In this document: piece after piece, positions 1 to 5,370 of the stretch | How positions within the stretch are numbered: position 1 is the stretch's first letter | How the letters are laid out: every line of letters begins with the position of its first letter | Origin: Methanomicrobiales archaeon | GTDB taxonomy: Archaea; Halobacteriota; Methanomicrobia; Methanomicrobiales; Methanospirillaceae | Assembly: GCA_012798365.1 (NCBI GenBank) | Contig: JAAZNH010000092.1 | Coordinates: 1 to 8,475 of the forward strand | Reading direction: 5' to 3' | DNA length: 8,475 bases | Notes under the pieces: generated by a model | Database searches by the model: none | Seen by the model: only the letters and a program-made list of their open reading frames with translations | What the model was told of the DNA's origin: nothing | Made by a program: the position numbers and the translations under genes

Positions 1-367
1 AGATGGCAACGGCTTTCACCGGCCAGCCCATGTTGGTGCTCCACAGGTCTTTCATGGACCGGTCAAGATAAATGACACTCTGGCCGATCCCGGTGACCAC
101 GTACGCGCCGTCATCGCTCATCATGGCAATACTGCCGGCCCGGCCGCCCCACTTGTTCTGGCCGTCCCAGGTGCGGAGGACGAGCTGGTCGCCGCCCGCG
201 AAGACAAACGTGCCGTTTGAGGAGAACTTTACCCCGTTAAACGGGGCATCGGTGTAGGGTCGTTCTTTCCATTCGGTGCCAAGGCTTGCTGCGCCAACGG
301 TACCGCACAGGCATGCAACGGAGAGGATGCCAAGAACTGCAAGAGGGATACGGAGACCATGTTTCAT
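1..367 (-). CDS. Exported WD40/PQQ-like beta-propeller protein, 5' part
   Basis: An open frame starts at ATG 367 and runs off the window edge, giving 122 visible residues and no stop. The N-terminus (MKHGLRIPLAVLGILSVACL...) is a classic signal peptide: two basic residues, a hydrophobic core at about 6-20, and a likely cleavage after the VGAA region near 24-27. The mature part begins with ACTDAPF-like propeller strands: NGVKFSSNGTFVFAGGDQLVLRTW and IAMMSDDGAYVVTGIG style segments alternate small residues, 'S-DG-Y/F-V' turns and Trp-bearing strands (RTWDGQ, KDLWSTN). This is typical of WD40 or PQQ-like blades. I infer a secreted or surface beta-propeller and cannot name a ligand. A second ATG at 360 would shift frame and is not used. 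No Shine-Dalgarno is visible before 367. The gene is divergent from the lipoprotein racemase. Related archaeal propellers are often annotated only as WD40-repeat proteins. Confidence 0.8.
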   Translation of the reverse strand, partial: MKHGLRIPLAVLGILSVACLCGTVGAASLGTEWKERPYTDAPFNGVKFSSNGTFVFAGGDQLVLRTWDGQNKWGGRAGSIAMMSDDGAYVVTGIGQSVIYLDRSMKDLWSTNMGWPVKAVAI

Positions 368-553
368 ACGTGTCTGGATGAGGGTATTGTGTCCCGGCTT
401 ATCAGATTTATGGAACCGACTGGTTAGCTGAACAAAAGATCGACCTGCAATAACATTCCCCATGAAGATGAAAAACTGAACGTGCCCGAATGGTTTACGT
501 AAGAATGCCTGTTTCCTCATTGCTTATTACTCAACACGTTCTATCTCAACTCA
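368..553. promoter_or_regulatory. Divergent intergenic region
   Basis: These 186 bases lie between the start codons of two divergently read exported proteins and must hold both promoters. Neither start codon has a convincing Shine-Dalgarno sequence. On the minus strand a weak TATA-like stretch (CATAAATCT, about 402-410) lies roughly 40 bases before ATG 367. On the plus strand a TTATTAC stretch lies about 28 bases before ATG 554. No strong inverted repeat was seen here. Confidence 0.4.
521..530 (+). promoter_or_regulatory. Possible TATA box for the lipoprotein racemase
   Basis: The AT-rich stretch TGCTTATTAC is centred about 28 bases upstream of ATG 554. That is the normal distance between an archaeal TATA box and the transcription start, so transcription would begin at or next to the start codon. 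With no ribosome-binding site before 554, this suggests a leaderless mRNA. The match to the TATA consensus is only moderate. Confidence 0.3.
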
Positions 554-1636
554 ATGAACCTCGCATCCAGGCTGAATATCCTGGTCCTCGTCCTCCTTGT
601 CATTCTGACTGCTGGCTGTGCCGCCCCCCGGTCTTTCGGATATCCGGAGCCTGTTCCCTTGGACATCCCTGCAGCCCAGGCAACTTCCGCTCCCGCTTTT
701 ACATCCCCTCTGGTTTCTGTCACGCCCACGTTTCTCCCCCCGGCCCCGGGCGAGATGAAGACCATCGGCATCATCGGAGGAGTCGGGTGGTCTTCCTCGC
801 TTGAATATTACCGGATTGCAAATGAGAAAGCCCAGGCCGATCTCGGGGGCGACCATTCGGCCAAACTCCTGATGTACTCGATCGAGTTCGGGGAATTCTC
901 AAAGCAGGAGCGACTGGCATCGGCAGGGAACTGGGACCCGCTGAACGCGACCATGCTTGATGCTGCCCGGCGGCTGAAGGCCGGCGGTGCGGATTTTATC
1001 ATCATCGCATCGAACACGCTGAATTCGCGGGCGGATGACATCGAGAAGAACGTGGGAATCCCGGTCCTGCGGATCTATGATGTAACCGCTGCAAAGGTGA
1101 ACCGGAGTGGCATAAAAAAAGTCGCCCTGCTTGGGACGAAGTTCACCATGGAGGAACCCTTCTATCGCAATGCCCTCAAAGAGCGGTATGGCATCGATGT
1201 CGTGACTCCCAATGCAACCGAGCGGGAGTACATCAACCGTATCATCTTTGACGAGCTGGTCCGCAATGATATCCGCAGCGAGTCGCGCAAAGAGTATGTC
1301 CGCATCATCAACCGGCTCGTTGACGAGGAAGGGGCACAGGGGGTTATCCTGGGCTGTACTGAAATCCCGCTGCTCGTGCACCAGAGCGATGTGAAGGTGC
1401 CGGTCTTTGATACAACCCGGATCCATGTGGAAGCTGCGGTTGATTACGCGATGAGTAAGAGCTGCTTTTCCCGGCAAAAAACGCGATCCTGTTTCCGCAT
1501 CCGGCCATTCCCCCTCCCCACAGGAGATCATGGAAGACTTTTTGTTTTTCCCGGGTTGGCTGGACCGCAGGCACGGAATTCTTCTTGTTACCGGTGCTTT
1601 GGTCCAAGCCTTGCCGCTGTCGCAGCCGAAACCTGA
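554..1636 (+). CDS. Lipoprotein-type aspartate/glutamate racemase family protein
   Basis: The frame encodes 360 residues. Residues 1-22 form a lipoprotein signal: basic start, hydrophobic core at 8-18, and lipobox LTAGC with Cys22 as the predicted lipidated residue. Residues 23-67 are a Pro/Thr/Ser/Ala-rich linker. Residues 68-301 are an Asp/Glu racemase domain (PF01177), collinear with E. coli YgeA: it opens with MKTIGIIGGVGWSSSLEYY, has LLGTKFTMEEPFYR near 192-205, and has LGCTEIPLLV at 266-275. Family members interconvert L- and D-amino acids, usually in the cytosol, using two opposed acid/base residues. The second, Cys268, is present. The first site reads ASNTLN at 152-157, so Ser153 stands where Cys (or Thr in YgeA) is usual, and the following His is Asn157. 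Residues 302-360 lie beyond the normal domain end and are Arg/Pro/Cys-rich and unlike the family. ATG 755 could give a cytosolic form, but the convincing lipobox favours 554. Racemase fold is near certain; activity and substrate are not. Confidence 0.87.
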   Translation: MNLASRLNILVLVLLVILTAGCAAPRSFGYPEPVPLDIPAAQATSAPAFTSPLVSVTPTFLPPAPGEMKTIGIIGGVGWSSSLEYYRIANEKAQADLGGDHSAKLLMYSIEFGEFSKQERLASAGNWDPLNATMLDAARRLKAGGADFIIIASNTLNSRADDIEKNVGIPVLRIYDVTAAKVNRSGIKKVALLGTKFTMEEPFYRNALKERYGIDVVTPNATEREYINRIIFDELVRNDIRSESRKEYVRIINRLVDEEGAQGVILGCTEIPLLVHQSDVKVPVFDTTRIHVEAAVDYAMSKSCFSRQKTRSCFRIRPFPLPTGDHGRLFVFPGLAGPQARNSSCYRCFGPSLAAVAAET

Positions 1637-1731
1637 CGTCCCGGTCAGCCCGCCCGATCTACCACTGCCGGTATCCTTGCGACCGGGCGGTTCCTGCACG
1701 TTATTCAAAAAAAACCGGGCCGGCACGCGGG

Positions 1732-1747
1732 GGGGGTCGGGCCGGGC
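1732..1747 (+). repeat. GC-rich 16-bp repeat, copy 1 (with G-quadruplex potential)
   Basis: GGGGGTCGGGCCGGGC occurs here and again, base for base, at 1994-2009. In this copy the preceding G run extends back to 1729. That gives four G triplets (1729-1731, 1734-1736, 1739-1741, 1744-1746) with two-base loops, a canonical G-quadruplex pattern on the plus strand. Confidence 0.6.
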
Positions 1748-1846
1748 CAGCGTGGATTTGATCGCAGTGGCGGCTCCGGCCCCCTCCCCCGCTCCTGCCT
1801 GTTCTTATCCCCGAAAAGACCGCCCGGGCTGTGTGCCGGATCGCGA

Positions 1847-1884
1847 TTTTTTTGTGCGGGCCGGCCCATCGCACACGAAAAAAA
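1847..1884. repeat. Hairpin with A/T arms and GGCCGGCC centre
   Basis: T7-GTGCG at 1847-1858 can pair with CGCAC at 1870-1874 and A7 at 1878-1884, with a three-base ACG bulge. The 11-base loop contains the palindrome GGCCGGCC. T7 on one strand and A7 on the other place an oligo-T tract on each strand, so it could act as a bidirectional transcription terminator. It is also consistent with a structured dispersed repeat. Confidence 0.45.
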
Positions 1885-1898
1885 TGCAAATTGCCCCT

Positions 1899-1909
1899 GC
1901 CCGACCCCC
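1899..1909 (-). repeat. GC-rich repeat core, inverted copy
   Basis: GCCCGACCCCC is the reverse complement of the GGGGGTCGGGC core of the 16-bp repeats at 1732 and 1994. It lies between those two direct copies, just downstream of the hairpin at 1847-1884. Confidence 0.5.
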
Positions 1910-1993
1910 CTTTTCAAACAAGCGGAAAATAGCAGTGTTTCGCATGGAAATTACGACGACAAAGTGGGGAAAATTTCTCCATGGGAAGCAGAC

Positions 1994-2009
1994 GGGGGTC
2001 GGGCCGGGC
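1994..2009 (+). repeat. GC-rich 16-bp repeat, copy 2
   Basis: This is an exact second copy of the 16-mer at 1732-1747. Three G runs are contiguous here, and a fourth (1983-1985) lies eight bases upstream, so quadruplex potential is weaker than in copy 1. A GTGCCGGCA-type segment followed by an A tract (2031-2045) lies close by. Copy 1 likewise has an A tract and GCCGGCAC next to it, suggesting a composite repeat unit. Confidence 0.6.
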
Positions 2010-2059
2010 ACGTGTTTGGTTTTTCCCGCAGTGCCGGCAAAAAAATTTCATACGTGATC

Positions 2060-2073
2060 CGGATCGCGATCCG
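2060..2073. repeat. 14-bp perfect palindrome
   Basis: CGGATCGCGATCCG reads the same on both strands. Its left part, CCGGATCGCGAT (2059-2070), also occurs exactly at 1836-1847, immediately before the T7 tract of the hairpin. It could be a protein-binding site or part of a repeat family; no neighbouring gene start suggests which. Confidence 0.5.
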
Positions 2074-2210
2074 TTCTTCCAAAAACCCGTATGGGAACCG
2101 CACCATTACCTGCGCCATTCTGCGATTTTCTCCAGGTGCGCACTAAGGGAAAGTAGTATGTTCCTTGCGTTTAGGAAAAATCAGTTGATAAGAATCGCCA
2201 GCTACCAACA

Positions 2211-2357
2211 CTACTCCGCCTTCGGGGTTCGCTTCACCGATGCTGCATACAGGCAGATGAAATCAAGCCGTTCCTTTGCGTGACGCTTCCGCTCAAACTG
2301 CAATTCTGTCAGTCCGTTGGGGGTCCTGACAGGAAACGGCCATTCAGGCCGATTCAA
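2211..2357 (-). CDS. Small conserved-looking ORF (48 codons), third gene of the cassette
   Basis: Downstream of DUF2283, in a different frame, there is an open reading frame from TTG 2357 to TAG 2211. It begins directly after an in-frame TGA and overlaps the end of DUF2283 by 14 bases, a layout typical of translational coupling. The product has protein-like composition: RPEWPFPVRTPNGL, then a charged amphipathic stretch (ELQFERKRHAKERLDFI) and a basic end VKRTPKAE. I do not recognise the family. The TTG start is an inference, since no ATG or GTG is available upstream in frame. The C-terminus may be cut short by the TAG, so this could be a remnant. An alternative reading is that 2306-2332, an inverted CTGTCAG/CTGACAG pair with a 13-base loop, is the terminator of a two-gene operon and the frame is chance. 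Confidence 0.45.
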   Translation of the reverse strand: MNRPEWPFPVRTPNGLTELQFERKRHAKERLDFICLYAASVKRTPKAE

Positions 2358-2544
2358 TCATCACGGTCTTCAGGCTGGCGGCTGGAACCCGTTCCGAGAG
2401 TCTGAGCAGTTCAATTCCGACAAGATTGTTCTCATCGTCAAAATCGAGGATTACTCCGGGTTTGACCTCTTCGGAATCACGGATGCGGGCATCGGAAAGG
2501 CGCATATAGAGAGCATCGGCTTCTTTATCGACGGTCACTTTCAT
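2344..2544 (-). CDS. DUF2283 family protein
   Basis: With the ATG at 2544 the protein has 66 residues. It shows the DUF2283 (PF10049) pattern: opening MKVTVDKEADALYMRLS, then a degenerate charged stretch with DSEEVKPGVILDFDDENNLVGIELL, a beta-hairpin with an acidic turn and the G-I-E-L strand that is the family signature. Its usual length is 60-80 residues. A TTG at 2565 would add seven residues, but homologues start at the MKV segment, and a GGAG sits upstream of 2544, albeit at a long spacing of 11 bases. The start overlaps the end of the DUF4258 gene by 20 bases, so the two are probably co-translated. The function of the family is unknown. Its frequent pairing with DUF4258 suggests it is the partner, possibly the antitoxin, of that protein. 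Confidence 0.85.
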   Translation of the reverse strand: MKVTVDKEADALYMRLSDARIRDSEEVKPGVILDFDDENNLVGIELLRLSERVPAASLKTVMIESA

Positions 2545-2788
2545 TGTTCTGGACTCTCCTGTCAAAGAATACTGTGATAACCCTTTGTGGATTGTAGGAA
2601 GGATTGATGATTACCCGCAGGAACCTGTTCCCGTTCTGCGGGATCCGTTTGAGGTAATGGATCTCATCATCCCGTCTTTTCTCAATCTTTTCAGGAGAAA
2701 TCACGGTACCCGACACCCAGTCCTCTTCAATCATCCGTTCCTGCATCATGGTTTTTGCATGAATGGAGTAATCCAGAGGACTGTGCAT
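2525..2788 (-). CDS. DUF4258 family protein
   Basis: The product has 87 residues with the DUF4258 (PF14076) layout. It opens with YSIHAKTMMQERMIEEDWV (the H-A-x-x-x-M-x-E-R motif), followed by the ISPEKIEKRRDDEIHYLKRI segment and a closing pair of strands, FLRVIINPSYNPQRVITVFFDRR. The conserved His and the E-R pair in the first helix, the Arg before 'VIIN' and the final Asp-Arg are all present, so nothing suggests decay. The family resembles small RelE/BrnT-like folds and is suspected, though to my knowledge not generally shown, to be a toxin. It is the first gene of the cassette and overlaps DUF2283 downstream. ATG 2788 is the only good start. A GGAAGGG lies 12 bases upstream, too far for a normal ribosome-binding site. 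Confidence 0.82.
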   Translation of the reverse strand: MHSPLDYSIHAKTMMQERMIEEDWVSGTVISPEKIEKRRDDEIHYLKRIPQNGNRFLRVIINPSYNPQRVITVFFDRRVQNNESDRR

Positions 2789-2808
2789 GATAGTGTATTA
2801 CCCTTCCA

Positions 2809-2820
2809 TAAGATATGAAT
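2809..2820 (-). promoter_or_regulatory. Possible TATA box for the DUF4258 cassette
   Basis: Read on the minus strand this is ATTCATATCTTA, the most AT-rich stretch between the cassette and the neighbouring gene. Its centre is about 26 bases before ATG 2788. A TATA box there would place the transcription start at the start codon, giving a leaderless or nearly leaderless mRNA. Confidence 0.35.
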
Positions 2821-2835
2821 AATTGTCATGGGGGG

Positions 2836-2866
2836 CTGCCCTGTTTAGGGAAAAATGGGAGGGCAG
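2836..2866 (-). terminator. Inverted repeat with internal oligo-T, downstream of the surface protein
   Basis: CTGCCCT (2836-2842) pairs with AGGGCAG (2860-2866) around a 17-base loop. On the minus strand the loop carries TTTTT. It starts about 46 bases after the TGA of the 785-residue protein and before the cassette promoter, a sensible place to stop transcription. A shorter CCCT/AGGG hairpin (2839-2850) competes with it. Archaeal termination mainly needs the T run, so the stem may be incidental. Confidence 0.35.
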
Positions 2867-2912
2867 AATGAACCGCACCTCAGGCTCTCCCTGCGGGAAA
2901 GGGGATTGGGGA

Positions 2913-5270
2913 TCAGTCCATTTCCCCAAACAGCGCCGGGTTCTGCCGGCGGATCCACCAGCGCCGGGCAACGAACCCGCCGGCACAGAGCACGATGATG
3001 CCGGCAACCGCAAGGACCGGCAGGAGCGATCCGGGCGATGACTGGCTGGCCGGAACCGGTGCTGCGGTCGTCTCTGCAGCAGCCGGAGCCGGGCCGGCCT
3101 GCGCCCTCGCGGGTTCGCCCTCAGGGGCCGGCCCGGACGAACCGGCAACATCGCTGAAGGTCTGTATCTTCCTCTCCCCGGTTGCTGCATCCTCCCGGGC
3201 AACACCGATGATCGCAAAGAGCGAGAAGCCCGGGCTCGTGGCCGTGAATGTGACGATGCCGTTCGTTGTTGAGACGACCGTTGTCGGCAGGGCTACCCAC
3301 TGCCCGTTCACGGAGTGATACATCGTGATGTCCTGCGGTGTCATGTGGTGCTCATCGAGCCATGCCTGCGGGACCGTGAACGTGATCGTGGCACCGTCAA
3401 TTGACTCATAGTGGTACGCCGTGAGTGCGATATACTGGTACACATCTCCCGGTGGCGGGGAATTATCCCCGGGACCGGCCTGGGTGAACCCGGTCACGAT
3501 CAGGTCCTCAATACCGGTCCCGATGACCAGCACGCTCGTGACCGCCGAGTTGCCGCCAACCGGTACGCCAGCCTCTTCCTGCGGTGATGAGGGCTGCTTA
3601 TTGCCGGTTGCCTGGCCCGTGACCGTTGTGCCGGCATCGTCGCTGTCGCTTCCCCCGCCGCCCGGGTTATAGGAGCTCGCGGGTGTTCCGGAGCCGGACG
3701 AAGACGGAAGAGAGACCGTGACATAATCAGCCCGGGTCTGGGTATCGGTCCCGGCAGCATTGGCAACGATGAGCCGGACCGTGTACGTCCCGGCAGCTGC
3801 GTAGACATGGACCGGATCTTTTTGCAGGGAATCGGTGGTGTTGAACCATGAGCCGTCGCCAAACGACCAGTTCCACGACACCGGCGAGTTGGTCGAGGTC
3901 CCGGTGAACGTTACTGAAAGCGGGGCGGTGCCGGTTACCGGGGTACCGGTAAATGATGCCACAGGCTGGGAAAGGCTCTCGTGGACAAAAATATCATACA
4001 CTCCGTTGGTATCGCCCGTCACCAGGTTCGATGCACCAGAGTCAAACGCAACGTACTTCCCGTCAGCAGACAGCGCTGATTTGAGAGAACCCGCGTTTGA
4101 CTGTCCCCCGGATGAGGATACTGATGAGCGGGAGGTTATACCGGTCGACAGGACGTGGATAAAGATGTCGTCGACCCCATTGGTATCCCCGGCTACCAGG
4201 TTGGATGCAGACGACAGGAATACGACCACGGTTCCATCACCGGAGATTGCCGGATTATCTGACCCGTTGTTTGCCTGCGCTCCCGTGGAATCAACCGAGA
4301 TCCGGACCGTTGTGCCGGCCGTGCGATCATGGACGAAGATATCCGTCTTCCCGTTGGTATCTCCGGAAACGAGGGTGGTCGCATCTGACGTGAATGATAC
4401 ATACCTGCCATCGGATGATATGGTGGGAAGGTGCGAATAACCGTCCGCTTCAGCGCCGGCAGAACTCACGGAGATGCGGGAGGTTGTGCCGGTCGTACGG
4501 TCATGGACGAAGATATCCTTCATGAGGTTGGTATCTCCAGGAACGAGGTTGGTTGCTTCCGACGTGAAGACCACATACCTGCCATCGGCAGAGATTGAGG
4601 GGTAGGAGGATGCCCCGTCCCCTTCAGTGCCGGCAGAATCAACGGAGATGCGGGAGGTTGTGCCGGTCGTGCGGTCATGGACAAAGATGTCCTGTACTCC
4701 ATTGGTATCCCCGGCAACCAGGTTGGTCGCAGTCGAATCGAATGCCACATACCTGCCATCGGATGAAACGGAGTGCATGACTGAATAGGAATTAGCCTGG
4801 GTGCCGGCAGAATCAACCGAGATGCGGGTTGTTGAAGAGGTGGCGAGATCACGGACGAAAATGTCGGCAACGCCGTTGGTATCCCCACTAACCAGGTTTG
4901 TTGCAATGGAGGTGAAGACAACGTACTGGTTGTTCGCAGAAATGACGGGGTAATATGAATTGCGGTTTGCCAGGGCTCCCGCGGAATCCACGGAGATGAG
5001 GGAGATTGTACTGGCCGTGCGATCCCGGATGAAGATGTCAGTATGCCCGTTGGTATCTGACGGCACGAGATTGGTTGCGTCGGAATAGAATACCACATAC
5101 CTGCCATCGGCAGAAATATCCGGATCCAGCGAATCAGCATTTCCCTCTGCACCGGCAGAGTCGAGGGAGATCCGGGTTGTGTCAGTGGCCCCGGCAGGCA
5201 CGATTGCCATGAATACCAGGATGATCAGCAGGGCAGTACTGCACATCAACAAATGGATCCGGGCAGCCAT
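2913..5270 (-). CDS. Surface protein: seven PD40 propeller repeats, PKD, PGF-pre-PGF-like domain, C-terminal anchor
   Basis: This 785-residue protein has a signal peptide at 1-29 (hydrophobic core 7-23, cleavage near PAGA|TD). Residues 33-438 are seven exact 58-residue repeats. Each reads RISVDSAG..., then ISADGRYVVF, then NLVxGDTNGxxDIFVHDR: the PD40/WD40-like fold, forming an expected seven-bladed propeller. The D-x-N-G-x-x-D turns look like metal-binding loops; one repeat has NLMK instead of NG. Residues 437-520 are a PKD domain with the WNWSFGDG signature at 466-473. A Ser/Gly/Asp linker (521-575) follows, then a PGF-pre-PGF-like domain at 580-690 (FTVPQAWL, TMYHSVNGQWVALPT, TATSPGFSLFAI). 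An Ala/Pro/Glu-rich stalk leads to a membrane segment at 748-768 followed by ARRWWIRR. Topology: outside, anchored at the C-terminus. Propeller and PKD domains suggest adhesion or ligand binding. No Shine-Dalgarno is seen before ATG 5270; the start is set by the signal peptide. Confidence 0.9.
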   Translation of the reverse strand: MAARIHLLMCSTALLIILVFMAIVPAGATDTTRISLDSAGAEGNADSLDPDISADGRYVVFYSDATNLVPSDTNGHTDIFIRDRTASTISLISVDSAGALANRNSYYPVISANNQYVVFTSIATNLVSGDTNGVADIFVRDLATSSTTRISVDSAGTQANSYSVMHSVSSDGRYVAFDSTATNLVAGDTNGVQDIFVHDRTTGTTSRISVDSAGTEGDGASSYPSISADGRYVVFTSEATNLVPGDTNLMKDIFVHDRTTGTTSRISVSSAGAEADGYSHLPTISSDGRYVSFTSDATTLVSGDTNGKTDIFVHDRTAGTTVRISVDSTGAQANNGSDNPAISGDGTVVVFLSSASNLVAGDTNGVDDIFIHVLSTGITSRSSVSSSGGQSNAGSLKSALSADGKYVAFDSGASNLVTGDTNGVYDIFVHESLSQPVASFTGTPVTGTAPLSVTFTGTSTNSPVSWNWSFGDGSWFNTTDSLQKDPVHVYAAAGTYTVRLIVANAAGTDTQTRADYVTVSLPSSSGSGTPASSYNPGGGGSDSDDAGTTVTGQATGNKQPSSPQEEAGVPVGGNSAVTSVLVIGTGIEDLIVTGFTQAGPGDNSPPPGDVYQYIALTAYHYESIDGATITFTVPQAWLDEHHMTPQDITMYHSVNGQWVALPTTVVSTTNGIVTFTATSPGFSLFAIIGVAREDAATGERKIQTFSDVAGSSGPAPEGEPARAQAGPAPAAAETTAAPVPASQSSPGSLLPVLAVAGIIVLCAGGFVARRWWIRRQNPALFGEMD
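3957..5174 (-). repeat. Seven tandem 174-bp coding repeats
   Basis: Residues 33-438 of the surface protein correspond to seven in-frame units of exactly 174 bases with no insertion or deletion between units. Some are close at DNA level. A 29-base match, beginning ACGGAGATGCGGG, recurs at 4468-4496 and 4642-4670, exactly one unit apart. This points to amplification by duplication or gene conversion. The last unit (RSSVSSSGG) and the first (RISLDSAGA) are the most diverged. Confidence 0.9.
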
Positions 5271-5360
5271 GGGGCGGGGACAGGGGGAAACTGCAGTAAC
5301 AGGAAGCGTTTTGAAAACCTCAGAAAATATGTGAAGTATAGAATTTTCCCCGGATTGTTT

Positions 5361-5370
5361 TTAAATATTC
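5361..5370 (-). promoter_or_regulatory. TATA box candidate for the surface protein
   Basis: On the minus strand this reads GAATATTTAA followed by AAACAATCC, a good archaeal TATA-like element in an AT-rich background. It lies about 95 bases before ATG 5270, so transcription would begin near 5338-5340 and leave a 5' leader of about 70 bases. A weaker TATACTTCAC (5340-5331, minus strand) is closer to the gene and could be an alternative. Confidence 0.45.

Larger units (their letters stand above)
1637..2210. other. Long intergenic region with recurring GC motifs and A/T tracts
   Basis: No frame here reads like a protein on either strand. The longer open frames are rich in Pro, Gly, Arg and Ser and carry no recognisable motif. 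The region instead holds three copies of a GGGGGTCGGGC core (two plus, one minus), runs of 7-8 A or T (1707-1714, 1847-1853, 1878-1884, 2039-2045), an A/T-armed hairpin at 1847-1884 and a 14-bp palindrome at 2060-2073. The T7 on the plus strand (1847-1853) could end transcription from the racemase side. The A7 at 2039-2045 is T7 on the minus strand and could end transcription from the small-gene cassette. I see no tRNA or rRNA. Confidence 0.6.

Noticed and set aside
899..1726. Long open frame on the minus strand opposite the racemase (275 codons)
   Set aside because: It is antisense to a well-supported enzyme domain and shows no motif; GC-rich codon bias keeps the opposite frame open.
1530..2057. 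Plus-strand frame after the racemase (175 codons)
   Set aside because: Pro/Arg-rich composition crossing homopolymer runs and repeats, with no promoter or motif; best read as non-coding.
2306..2332. CTGTCAG/CTGACAG hairpin as a terminator of the cassette
   Set aside because: It lies inside the small ORF proposed at 2211-2357 and lacks a T run on the minus strand; kept only as an alternative there.
2545..2565. TTG 2565 as the start of the DUF2283 protein
   Set aside because: The added residues TGESRT do not resemble the family, and ATG 2544 precedes the conserved MKVTVDKEADALY start.
3957..5174. CRISPR-like array
   Set aside because: The regular repeats are 174-bp in-frame protein repeats with no short-repeat and unique-spacer structure.
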